Shown: positions 47,591 to 55,088 of the stretch, piece by piece
Layout: every line of letters starts with the position of its first letter
Position numbering within the stretch: the stretch's first letter is position 1
Assembly (NCBI GenBank): GCA_900188465.1
Contig: FZPE01000001.1
Location: forward strand, 124,001 to 188,000
Reading direction: 5' to 3'
Length of the DNA: 64,000 nt
From: Micrococcales bacterium KH10
GTDB lineage: Bacteria > Actinomycetota > Actinomycetes > Actinomycetales > Cellulomonadaceae
Program-made: the position numbers and the translations under genes
Notes under the pieces: generated by a model
Databases searched by the model: none
The model's input: the letters and a program-made list of their open reading frames with translations, nothing else
What the model was told of the DNA's origin: nothing

Positions 47591-50293
47591 TCAGTGCGCG
47601 GCATCGAACCAGGACAGCCCGAAACCGACTGAGACATCGAGGGGTACGCTGAGTTGAGCGGCACCTGCCATGTTCTCGCGGACGAGCTCTTCGACTCGTT
47701 GGTGTTCGCCAGGTGCCACTTCGATGACGAGTTCGTCGTGAACCTGGAGGAGCACCCGGGACTGCAGTCCCTCGTCCGACAGGGCTCGCCGTACCTGAAG
47801 CATGGCGATCTTGATGATGTCGGCCGCACTGCCTTGGATCGGCGCGTTAAGAGCCATTCGCTCAGCCATCTCGCGACGTTGCCGACTGTCCGATGACAGA
47901 TCCGGCAAGTATCGACGGCGTCCCAGGATGGTTTCGGTGTAGCCGACCTTGCGGGCCTCATCGACGACATGGTGCAGGTATTCGCGTACGGCGCCGAATC
48001 GCTCGAAGTAATCCGCCATCAGGTCGCGGGCTTCCGCAACATCGATGCTCAGTTGTTTGGACAGGCCGAAGGCGGATAGGCCGTAAGCCAGTCCATAGGA
48101 CATGGCCTTGATCTTTGAGCGCATTTCGGCCGAAACGGCATTGGGGTCCACACCGAACACACGCGATGCGACGAAGTTGTGCAGGTCTTCACCGCTGTTG
48201 AACGCATCGATCAACCCGGGATCACCGGACAGGTGGGCCATGATCCGCATCTCGATCTGTGAATAGTCCGCGGTGAGGAGCGACTCGTACTGCGATCCGA
48301 CGACGAACACTTTGCGGATGCGCCGGCCCTCTTCGGTGCGGATCGGAATATTCTGCAGATTCGGATCCGTGGACGAGAGCCGCCCCGTAGCAGCCACCGT
48401 CTGCTGGAAAGTGGAGTGGATGCGGCCATCGGGCGCTATCGAACGCAACAATCCCTCAACAGTCTGCCGCAGTTTCGTGGCATCGCGGTAGGCAAGCAGA
48501 TGTGCGAGAAAGGGGTGATCCGTTTTTGCGTAGAGATCAGCCAGTGCGGCTGCGTCAGTGGTGTAGCCAGTCTTGATCTTCTTGGTCTTGGGCATGTTCA
48601 GATCGTCAAACAGCACCTCTTGGAGTTGCTTGGGAGAACCCAGGTTCACTGGGCGGCCGATGATCTCGTGAGCCTGGTTCGCCGACTCCTCCGCCGCTGC
48701 GGCGAATCCCTTCTCCAAGTCGATGAGTTGATCGTGATCGGCAGCGATCCCGGTGCGTTCCATCTCCGCGAGCATCGCCGCCACCGGTAGTTCCAGCTCA
48801 GTTAGCAACGCGGTGTTGTCAGCCTGATCGAGTTCCGCTGACTGCGGTGCGTAGAGTTCGGCGATAGCGACCGCCTGTCCGGCCATATCTCGGCTTGCTT
48901 GGCTCTCGTCGCGCAGATCCAGGATTCCCTGTGCGGTCTCCTGCGATTGCCCCGCATCCAAAGTGCCTCCATAGCGCACGAGGAGTGAGGCAAGGTCGTA
49001 ACTACGTTGATCGGGATGGGCGAGATAGGCAGCCAGCTGGGAGTCGAAAACGACGCCCGCGATGGTCCAGCCGCGTGACGTCACAGCATGATCGACCGCT
49101 TTGACATTGTGAACGGTCTTGGGCTGAGTCTGATCGGCAAGCCAGGCGGTGAGGACTTCCTCGTCCGCCGGATCAATCGTCGCCAAATCGTAACTGACAG
49201 CGTGTCCGTCTGATCGTGCGATGGCAATCCGCCACAGGTCTGCCTCAACCGGGGTGGTATGACCTTCGACGCTCACAGCAAGTGGAGTCGTGGCGGTGGT
49301 GAGCCAGGCCTGAAGTGCGGCGCTATCGAGGTCTTCAAGGACGAGTTCCGTGCGTGACACGGCCTCGTCACCGGCGTCATCGCCCTCACCGCTCGGAGCG
49401 ATATCAAGGGTGTAGAGCCGTTCGCGCAAGGTGCGGAACTGCAGCACGTCGAGCATCTGATCGAGTTCAGCTCTGTCCCAAGCCTTCAACTCCAGATCGG
49501 TGACACTCACCGGCAGTTCCACGTCTCGCAGTAAAGCGTTCAGACGCCGGTTGCGTCGCACGTCCTCTTCGTGATCTCGCAGCGACTGGCCAGCTTTGCC
49601 TGCGATGTCCGCAGCCGCCAGAAGTACGTGTTCCAGGTCGCCATACTGCGCAATCCATTTCGCGGCTGTCTTAGGACCCACGCCTGGCACTCCTGGCAGG
49701 TTGTCGCTCGTCTCCCCCACCAAGGCCGCCACATCCGGGTACTGAGCAGGCTCGACCTGGTACTTCTCCCGTACCGCATCGGGAGTCATTCGTGCCAGAT
49801 CGGACACCCCTTTACGGGGGTACAGCACGGTGACCCGATCGTTGACGAGTTGCAAGGTATCGCGGTCGCCGGAACACACTAGGACATCCATGTCTTGGGA
49901 CTGTCCCTGCGTCGCCAATGTGGCGAGAATGTCGTCGGCCTCGAACAGGTCCTTCGACAACGTGGTCACACCGAGAGCCTTGAGCAGGTCCTCCAAGAGC
50001 GGAATCTGCCCTTTGAAGTCCTCCGGGGTCTTCTCCCTGGTGCCCTTGTATTCCGGATACTGCTCGGTGCGGAAGGTATGACTTCCCGCATCGAAGGCAA
50101 CCGCTATATGAGTCGGCCGTTCCTGATTCAACAAGTTGATCAGCATCGATAAAAATCCGTACACCGCATTGGTCGCCACGCCGGTCGATGTGGCAAATTT
50201 TTCGACCGGAAGAGCGAAATAGGCACGAAAAGCCATCGAATGGCCATCAATGAGCAAGAGTCTGGGTCGCGCATCACCGTTCACAAGTGACAA
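47591..50293 (-). CDS. polA: DNA polymerase I
   Basis: The 900-residue enzyme has an N-terminal 5'-nuclease domain (LLLIDGHSMAFRAYFALP; DILATLATQ; CSGDRDTLQLV), a 3'-5' exonuclease-like domain without the catalytic acidic pair (VSVEGHTTPV in place of DxE), and a full polymerase domain. The polymerase motifs are A DYSQIEMRIMAHLSGDP, B RSKIKAMSYGLAYGLSAFGLSKQL, and C LLQVHDELVIEV. Lack of proofreading is usual in actinobacteria. The start is TTG 50293 or GTG 50284, both weak, with conserved sequence beginning about ten residues in. A serine integrase gene begins 23 bp away on the other strand, so the 5' end coincides with the prophage border. Confidence 0.96.
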   Translation of the reverse strand: MSLVNGDARPRLLLIDGHSMAFRAYFALPVEKFATSTGVATNAVYGFLSMLINLLNQERPTHIAVAFDAGSHTFRTEQYPEYKGTREKTPEDFKGQIPLLEDLLKALGVTTLSKDLFEADDILATLATQGQSQDMDVLVCSGDRDTLQLVNDRVTVLYPRKGVSDLARMTPDAVREKYQVEPAQYPDVAALVGETSDNLPGVPGVGPKTAAKWIAQYGDLEHVLLAAADIAGKAGQSLRDHEEDVRRNRRLNALLRDVELPVSVTDLELKAWDRAELDQMLDVLQFRTLRERLYTLDIAPSGEGDDAGDEAVSRTELVLEDLDSAALQAWLTTATTPLAVSVEGHTTPVEADLWRIAIARSDGHAVSYDLATIDPADEEVLTAWLADQTQPKTVHNVKAVDHAVTSRGWTIAGVVFDSQLAAYLAHPDQRSYDLASLLVRYGGTLDAGQSQETAQGILDLRDESQASRDMAGQAVAIAELYAPQSAELDQADNTALLTELELPVAAMLAEMERTGIAADHDQLIDLEKGFAAAAEESANQAHEIIGRPVNLGSPKQLQEVLFDDLNMPKTKKIKTGYTTDAAALADLYAKTDHPFLAHLLAYRDATKLRQTVEGLLRSIAPDGRIHSTFQQTVAATGRLSSTDPNLQNIPIRTEEGRRIRKVFVVGSQYESLLTADYSQIEMRIMAHLSGDPGLIDAFNSGEDLHNFVASRVFGVDPNAVSAEMRSKIKAMSYGLAYGLSAFGLSKQLSIDVAEARDLMADYFERFGAVREYLHHVVDEARKVGYTETILGRRRYLPDLSSDSRQRREMAERMALNAPIQGSAADIIKIAMLQVRRALSDEGLQSRVLLQVHDELVIEVAPGEHQRVEELVRENMAGAAQLSVPLDVSVGFGLSWFDAAH

Positions 50294-50329
50294 CCTATAC
50301 GTGACAAAATAGCAACATGACTACTTGTG
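50282..50329. other. Candidate prophage left end (attL) at the polA start
   Basis: The 23 bp between polA and the integrase gene and their flanks hold two GTGACAA copies 14 bp apart (50287 and 50301) and a CACAAGT/ACTTGTG inverted pair (50282-50288 and 50323-50329). Serine-integrase attachment sites are short imperfect inverted repeats beside the int gene, so attL is most likely here. The crossover bases cannot be fixed without the right end. Confidence 0.35.
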
Positions 50330-51693
50330 CTTTGTATTTGCGAATCTCGCTCGACAAAACTGGCGAGGGTGCCGGGATTGAACGGCAAGAACGCGAGTGC
50401 CGTGAATACGCCCAAAGGCACGGCCTGGATGTCGGTGACGTACATGTTGATAACGATACTTCAGCCACGTCAGGTGTTGCCCGTCCAGGGTTTGAAGCAC
50501 TGCTGAAGTCGAAGCCGGAAGCGATTCTGACATGGCACCAGGATCGCCTTCTCAGGTTGTCAAAAGACCTTGAACGAGTAATTGCGCTCGACGTGCCGGT
50601 GTACACCGTAACGGCTGGCACCTTGGACCTCACCACCCCGGCGGGCCGTGCCGTAGCCCGGACTGTTGCCGCGTGGTCGCAATATGAAGGCGAACAAAAA
50701 GCGGTTCGCATGCGTGCGAAGAACAAGCAAAAGGCGGAAGCCGGGAAACCCCACTGGGTCAATCGCCCATTCGGATACAACCGCGACGGAAGCCTAAACG
50801 AACCTGAAGCCGCCCTAGTCCGGCAGGCGTACCGTGACATCATCGACGGCGCATCGCTGCAAGGCACAGCACGGAAATGGAACACTGACGGCGTGACGAC
50901 CACGGGCGGTAAGCAATGGCGGGCTACCACTCTTCGTGCCCTATTACGTTCGGAACGCAACGCTGGGATTCGCCTGTATCGCGGTATTGAGCACGAAGCG
51001 GCCTGGCCCGCCATTGTGGACCGAGACACGTGGGCCGCCCTGTGTGCTGAGACCAGCGGGCAGGTGCCAAAAGGTGCGAAGCGCCGCAGGGGTCTACTTT
51101 CGGGTGTCGCTACGTGCTGGAAGTGCGGACACAGCCTGGTCCTTGGCGGTGCGCGGGGCCGCACCATTTACCGGTGCATCAGCGGCGTTCATATCTCCCG
51201 TACTGCCTCGTTAATTGATAACGCCGTAGTCACCGAAGCCCTGAACCTGCTCGTCGTGCCCGGTATGGCCGAACGTATGAGTGAAACCGAACGCCCTGAC
51301 GCGGACAAACTCAGGGCAGAACGCCTCGAACTCGACCGCCGCCGCACTGAGTGGTTGCAAAGTGGAATGGCCCCAAAAGACGTTGCGACAGCACTCAAAC
51401 CACTGGATGCACGCTTAGAGGAAATCAACAAACTGCTTGTAGGCAACATACAAGAAAACCCGTTTGCGGAGTGGTGGACGCACGGCGATGACGAACGTTT
51501 GCCGCTCGACGCTTGGGAAGACCTGCCGCTGCACACAAAGCAAGCACTGTTGCAGGGCCTGTTCTCACGAATTGAACCGCAACCTGGACGCGGTGGCTCG
51601 GTCATCGTAGAACCCACGCCCAAAGCCGCCGAAGCGCGGCAATGGTTGACGGGCCAAATTGAAGAAATGGCCCAGCAGGCATTACGCCGCTAA
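50317..51693 (+). CDS. int: Large serine recombinase (phage integrase)
   Basis: The 458-residue integrase has the N-terminal resolvase domain with the catalytic Ser11 in ALYLRISLDKTGEG, QERECREYAQRHG, and WHQDRLLRLSKDLERVI. Next come the recombinase domain (PFGYNRDGSLNEPEAALVRQAYRDIIDG; WRATTLRALLRSERNAG) and a zinc-ribbon region beginning CWKCGHSLVL. A predicted coiled-coil region (DKLRAERLELDRRRTEWL) follows and would control excision direction. It integrates the phage by crossover between attP and attB. It starts 23 bp from polA, as expected for an integrase at the prophage edge. The 3' end overlaps the convergent primase-helicase gene by 12 bp. Confidence 0.93.
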   Translation: MTTCALYLRISLDKTGEGAGIERQERECREYAQRHGLDVGDVHVDNDTSATSGVARPGFEALLKSKPEAILTWHQDRLLRLSKDLERVIALDVPVYTVTAGTLDLTTPAGRAVARTVAAWSQYEGEQKAVRMRAKNKQKAEAGKPHWVNRPFGYNRDGSLNEPEAALVRQAYRDIIDGASLQGTARKWNTDGVTTTGGKQWRATTLRALLRSERNAGIRLYRGIEHEAAWPAIVDRDTWAALCAETSGQVPKGAKRRRGLLSGVATCWKCGHSLVLGGARGRTIYRCISGVHISRTASLIDNAVVTEALNLLVVPGMAERMSETERPDADKLRAERLELDRRRTEWLQSGMAPKDVATALKPLDARLEEINKLLVGNIQENPFAEWWTHGDDERLPLDAWEDLPLHTKQALLQGLFSRIEPQPGRGGSVIVEPTPKAAEARQWLTGQIEEMAQQALRR

Positions 51694-53556
51694 GGCATGC
51701 CCACCGTGGGCCACTAGGGCGAACCGTGCAGGCTGTCGGCCTTTGGCAGGCTCAACGCATTCGACCAATGGTGAGTCCTGCAAGTGCCGGGCTGCCGTTC
51801 GTTCCGAAAAGCCGGTCAGAGTAGCAAAGTCCTTAACAGTGACGGTTTGGCCGGGCTGTAGGTAGTTCAGAATCTCGCGGTCACGATCTGTGTGTGCACC
51901 GGTTGCGTTGTACGTCATGTACGCGGACCCACCTAACGGTGCGACGGCGAACCCCTCAAGTGTGACAGGTGCAGCGTCGCGCGTTTTGCCGCCGAATTGG
52001 GGGTCAGTGCTGACACGAATTAGACCTTCGTTCGCCCGGAGCGCGATTACCGAATCGGCGGAATCCAGGACCGCTCCGGCTCCACGCATGTCGAGTGCTT
52101 TGCCCTGTTGGCTGGCTTTATTAGGATGCGCGACGTAAAGCACCCCAGCACCGCCCGCAATGTTCGCGGTTTCGGACAGCACCCGGTTAGCCATTGCTGA
52201 GTCGTTTTCGTCCTGCACGCCCGACACGCGCGCCCAAGTATCGACGACAATCAAGTCGGGTTTGAATGCAGCAATTTTTGCGGCCAACTTGTCGCGACTT
52301 CGGGGGTTCGAAAGGTTTACACCTTTCACCACTTCGAACTTCCCGCGAAGGGAATCCAGCCCTACCGCATTGGCAGTGGCCCAGGTTTGGATGCGTTGAC
52401 CGAAGCCCGCGACACCCTCGCCAAGGACGAACAGCACCCTGTCCATATTGGTGCAGCGGTCCGCCCATTGCCGCCCCGAAAGGGCTGACAGCACCATGTC
52501 CAGCACTAGAAACGTCTTACCGGTGTTCTTCGGTGCAAGCACAACCGTGGTGCCGTCTGCGGGCACAAGGCCGTCCACCAGCCAAGGGAACCGAGCGGTG
52601 CTAAACAGTTCAGCCCACGTGACTTCTGCGAACGCATCGGGTGTTTCAGCCGCGAGCATTTCATCCGCTAGGGTCGCTGCTTTCTTCTGACGGTAGTAGG
52701 TTGTTGCGAGTTTTTGCAGTTCGTCGTCATCGGGCTGCACGGTGTCCGTTTCAACGCTTTCGGGCGCTGTAGCCGGTTGGACTTCTGCAAGTTTCCGGGT
52801 GAACTGTTCTTCAACGACCTCGAAGCCGAACCCACTGTCTCGCGGCGCACGTGCTTCTAGGTCTTCGAGTGCGTCAGTCTCGCTGTAATAGTTCCATTCG
52901 GCCTTCACCAGTTCAGCCAGGCGTGCAGCGACCCCGAAAGTTGCGTTGTTCCATTCGGTAGGGTCATCAAGTTTCGCAAGTTCACCCTCAATTGCAGCAA
53001 GCGCGTAACGGTCCCCGCTGGACGGGTACGCCTTAGCGAACTCCCACGGCGTATAAACAAGGTCAGTTTCGTGCGCGCGTAGTTCAACCTTTGCGGGTGT
53101 TTCCCGCTTGAGGTTCGTGCTTCCCGGCCACCGTAGTAACTTGGCCCGTCCGCTACTACTAGCCTCCATGTCGTGCGCCTGTTGCACGCGCTTGCTCAAG
53201 TCTTGGGCGGTGGCCGCATCGGTTGTGCTCAACAGCCAGTACGCGTGCCAGCGCCCAGGGCTGGATTCAACCGTAATTGTGGGCGTTACGTGGAACTCTG
53301 AGGGTTGCACTGCGTCTGCGTCGGCGTACACCACCTGGCAGGACTTCACGTTGTCAGCAGTGCGGCGTTCCTCTGTGTATACGAGCGGCGAGAACCACAC
53401 ATCTTCATCGTGGCGCATTCCTAGCCACGTATTAATGGCCTCCCGAGATTTGGGCCATTCGAAGAATCGGTCTTCATCGGGCTTTCCCGAACCCATTTCG
53501 TGGGAAGTGGTAAAGCAAACATAACCGGTCTGGTCGCCAAAAATTGTGTCAAGCAT
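51682..53556 (-). CDS. Phage primase-helicase (AEP-like primase plus RepA-like ATPase)
   Basis: The 624-residue protein joins two units. The N-terminal part looks like an archaeo-eukaryotic-type primase of the RepB class: VVYADADAVQPSEF supplies the acidic pair, TVESSPGRWHAYWLL the strand with His, and KLLRWPGSTNLK the last motif. The middle is a RecA-like ATPase with Walker A VLAPKNTGKTFLVLDM and Walker B DLIVVDTWARVSG. A winged-helix-like end (VTVKDFATLTGFSERTAARHLQ) closes it. It likely starts phage DNA replication. ATG 53556 is preceded by TGGAG at 7 bp; an 18-codon extension upstream lacks support. It is the only visible early gene on the minus strand. Confidence 0.8.
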   Translation of the reverse strand: MLDTIFGDQTGYVCFTTSHEMGSGKPDEDRFFEWPKSREAINTWLGMRHDEDVWFSPLVYTEERRTADNVKSCQVVYADADAVQPSEFHVTPTITVESSPGRWHAYWLLSTTDAATAQDLSKRVQQAHDMEASSSGRAKLLRWPGSTNLKRETPAKVELRAHETDLVYTPWEFAKAYPSSGDRYALAAIEGELAKLDDPTEWNNATFGVAARLAELVKAEWNYYSETDALEDLEARAPRDSGFGFEVVEEQFTRKLAEVQPATAPESVETDTVQPDDDELQKLATTYYRQKKAATLADEMLAAETPDAFAEVTWAELFSTARFPWLVDGLVPADGTTVVLAPKNTGKTFLVLDMVLSALSGRQWADRCTNMDRVLFVLGEGVAGFGQRIQTWATANAVGLDSLRGKFEVVKGVNLSNPRSRDKLAAKIAAFKPDLIVVDTWARVSGVQDENDSAMANRVLSETANIAGGAGVLYVAHPNKASQQGKALDMRGAGAVLDSADSVIALRANEGLIRVSTDPQFGGKTRDAAPVTLEGFAVAPLGGSAYMTYNATGAHTDRDREILNYLQPGQTVTVKDFATLTGFSERTAARHLQDSPLVECVEPAKGRQPARFALVAHGGHALAA

Positions 53557-53932
53557 GTATGAACTCCATTCAATAGGGAAAAAATTGCCTAATACAATGA
53601 TACCACACATCCCAACTCTCTGTTGTCAGGAACGTTGCGGCGTTCCCGCAGGTCAGAGCCGGTGTATATTCCTATAATAGGGTTATAGGGGTCGTGCGTG
53701 TCAGGAAAGCATTTGCCAGCCACCAGAACGTTGTGCGCCAGGCCGACAAAACGCCGTGGCAGGCTCCCAGCGTTGGAATCCCAACGAAAACATGCTTGTC
53801 AGCCACGTTTGTCACTACATAAGAGATGTATATAGCGTCTGACAAGCAGCCGCAGGTTATTACTTCAACACAATTGTCAAAAGTATGATATACTAGAAGT
53901 ACCAAATGGTAATACCAATGAAAGGTACAGAA
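53557..53932. promoter_or_regulatory. Prophage control/origin region rich in palindromes
   Basis: No convincing gene lies in these 376 bp between the divergent primase and early genes. Perfect inverted repeats are GGAACG/CGTTCC (53629-53646), CCTATAA/TTATAGG (53671-53689, covering a TATAAT), CGTTGG/CCAACG (53771-53786), and GCTTGTCAG/CTGACAAGC (53794-53802 and 53839-53847) enclosing TACAT/ATGTA (53816-53830). It probably combines operators and a replication origin. Confidence 0.6.
53886..53894 (+). promoter_or_regulatory. Extended -10 promoter of the rightward early genes
   Basis: TGATATACT is an extended -10 element (TGn followed by TATACT, 53889-53894), ending 38 bp before the first early start codon. 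The -35 region is weak, which an extended -10 can offset. Confidence 0.6.
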
Positions 53933-54079
53933 ATGAAAACATTGGAACTGACTGACGAACAGTACTCCGAACTCCTGCGCGAACTCGGCGCAACACTCAC
54001 GGTGGACGGGCTGACCGCAGCCCAGCGGGGGCGCGTTGTCCTTGAATCAATCCTGGGGCGTGAGGCGGTGGTCGCGTGA
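53933..54079 (+). CDS. Small phage protein, 48 residues
   Basis: The product is a 48-residue helical peptide, KTLELTDEQYSELLRELGATL at the start and GRVVLESILGREAVVA at the end, with no known family. AAAGG lies 7 bp before ATG 53933. An in-frame ATG at 53918 would add five residues. Its TGA overlaps the next start (GTGA), so translation is coupled. It is the first gene after the early promoter. Regulation of lysogeny would fit its position but nothing in the sequence proves it. Confidence 0.6.
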   Translation: MKTLELTDEQYSELLRELGATLTVDGLTAAQRGRVVLESILGREAVVA

Positions 54080-54177
54080 TTGCGTGGGTTTTACTAACAG
54101 CGGCAGTGCTGTGGGCGGTGCGCACTTCGGTGCGCCTGAATGAGGTTGAGCGGCAGGTGCACGGCGATGACCGTTGA
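54076..54177 (+). CDS. Small single-helix membrane peptide, 33 residues
   Basis: GTG 54076 overlaps the preceding stop by 4 bp. The 33-residue peptide has one hydrophobic helix (IAWVLLTAAVLWAV) followed by a charged tail, RTSVRLNEVERQVHGDDR. The 3' end overlaps the next gene by 11 bp. A membrane peptide of this form might affect exclusion or lysis, but no family is recognised. Confidence 0.5.
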   Translation: MIAWVLLTAAVLWAVRTSVRLNEVERQVHGDDR

Positions 54178-54481
54178 AATCGAAAAAGCGGATTTGGACC
54201 GCGCGGCTGGCGTGGCACACAACGCAACCCGCGGCTGTTCCCACCTGTTCGTTGAGGCTTACAGCGCGGCTTGCCTCGCGTTATTTCAGGCGTCCGAGTC
54301 GTTTGATGGTCGCGGAACCTGGTCGGGCTACAGCGGCCAGCGCATGCGGTGGGCGGCTATCGACGAAGTACGGCGACAGTTGGGCAAAGAAGGCTCGGTC
54401 TCGGCTGCTATTAAACGGGCTACGTCGCTTGACGCAATGCTTGACCAGGGCACTAAAGACGACTACGAGCGGGTGGCTTAG
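54167..54481 (+). CDS. Sigma-70 region 2-like phage protein
   Basis: The 104-residue product aligns by eye with region 2 of sigma-70 factors. HLFVEAYSAACLALFQASESFD corresponds to the DLxQEGxLALxxAAxxFD helix that contacts the core beta-prime coiled coil. GRGTWSGYSGQRMRWAAIDEVRR corresponds to the GxxFxxYAxxxIRxAIxDxxR segment of regions 2.3-2.4. No region 3 or 4 follows: the protein ends about 30 residues later, after KEGSVSAAIKRATSLDAML. It may bind RNA polymerase and redirect it to phage late genes. It lies directly before the HNH and terminase genes, the place for a late activator. Confidence 0.6.
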   Translation: MTVEIEKADLDRAAGVAHNATRGCSHLFVEAYSAACLALFQASESFDGRGTWSGYSGQRMRWAAIDEVRRQLGKEGSVSAAIKRATSLDAMLDQGTKDDYERVA

Positions 54482-54483
54482 CC

Positions 54484-54735
54484 GTGGGCTACCGACCGGA
54501 CCTTGCTACAGCCGAATGGAAAGCCCAAGCCGAACGTGTCAAGGCTCGCGACGGGCACGTGTGCACTGCCTGCGGCTCGGACGCTGACCTCACGGTGGAC
54601 CATATTGTGCCCCACGCCGTGGAACCAGGGCCGCGTCTTGACTCCGAACTGGTCACGCTGTGCAGGCGTTGCAATGGCCGCAAATCTGACAAGGTTGACG
54701 TGCGGCTGACCTGGCGGTCACCGCGTTGGCAATAA
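54484..54735 (+). CDS. HNH endonuclease
   Basis: The 83-residue protein has the HNH fold with a zinc site: CTACGSDADLTVDHIVPHA (Cys pair and Asp-His) and LVTLCRRCNGRKSDK (second Cys pair and Asn-Gly-x-Lys). HNH proteins beside terminase genes in HK97-like phages are needed for cutting concatemeric DNA together with the large terminase. GTG 54484 begins 3 bp after the previous stop. Confidence 0.9.
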   Translation: MGYRPDLATAEWKAQAERVKARDGHVCTACGSDADLTVDHIVPHAVEPGPRLDSELVTLCRRCNGRKSDKVDVRLTWRSPRWQ

Positions 54736-54857
54736 ACGTTGCAATTCCGCCAAATACGATATAAGTGTAGGGGTATTTTTAAGGTGCCCATCCCCCGTTG
54801 CCCGCCCCCATCCTGGATTTTCACGGGCGGGGCTGAAATATTCGGAAAAGGCGAGTC
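54736..54857 (+). other. Gap before terminase genes, with a G/C hairpin
   Basis: These 122 bp have no gene. CCCGCCC and GGGCGGG form a hairpin around 54799-54831. An AT-rich stretch (TATAAG near 54771) could be a -10 for the packaging and head genes. Cos or pac sites are often located here. Confidence 0.35.
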
Positions 54858-55088
54858 GTGAAGTTTAGTGAAGCAGTATTAGCGTTTAAATCTGCTAATC
54901 CGTGGTTGGGTGACAACGAAGCACCCGCCGTTGCCACCTTGGAAGCCCTCGCTGTGGCCCTCGACGCTGAGGCAATCCCCACGCCCGCGTTAGTTGCACA
55001 GTTTGGGTTGACCTATCGCAATCTTGCCAAGGCTGCCCCTGTGGCTGACACCGCTGTCGATCCCCTTGAGGCAGCACTCCCCGCGTGA
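54858..55088 (+). CDS. Putative terminase small subunit
   Basis: The 76-residue protein shows DNEAPAVATLEALAVALD and PTPALVAQFGLTYRNLAK, a helical pattern resembling small actinophage terminase subunits that recognise DNA. It starts at GTG 54858 with AAAAGG 7 bp upstream, and its stop overlaps the large terminase start by 4 bp. Identity rests mostly on position; the family match is by eye. Confidence 0.55.
   Translation: MKFSEAVLAFKSANPWLGDNEAPAVATLEALAVALDAEAIPTPALVAQFGLTYRNLAKAAPVADTAVDPLEAALPA

Noticed and set aside
50295-51167. A 290-codon minus-strand frame opposite the integrase, starting beside polA
   Set aside because: Shadow of the integrase; no domain, and it would be transcribed towards polA without a ribosome site.
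53672-53905. A 77-codon minus-strand frame in the phage control region, considered as a repressor
   Set aside because: Cys/Thr/Val-rich without a helix-turn-helix, no ribosome site, and it overlies the palindromes.
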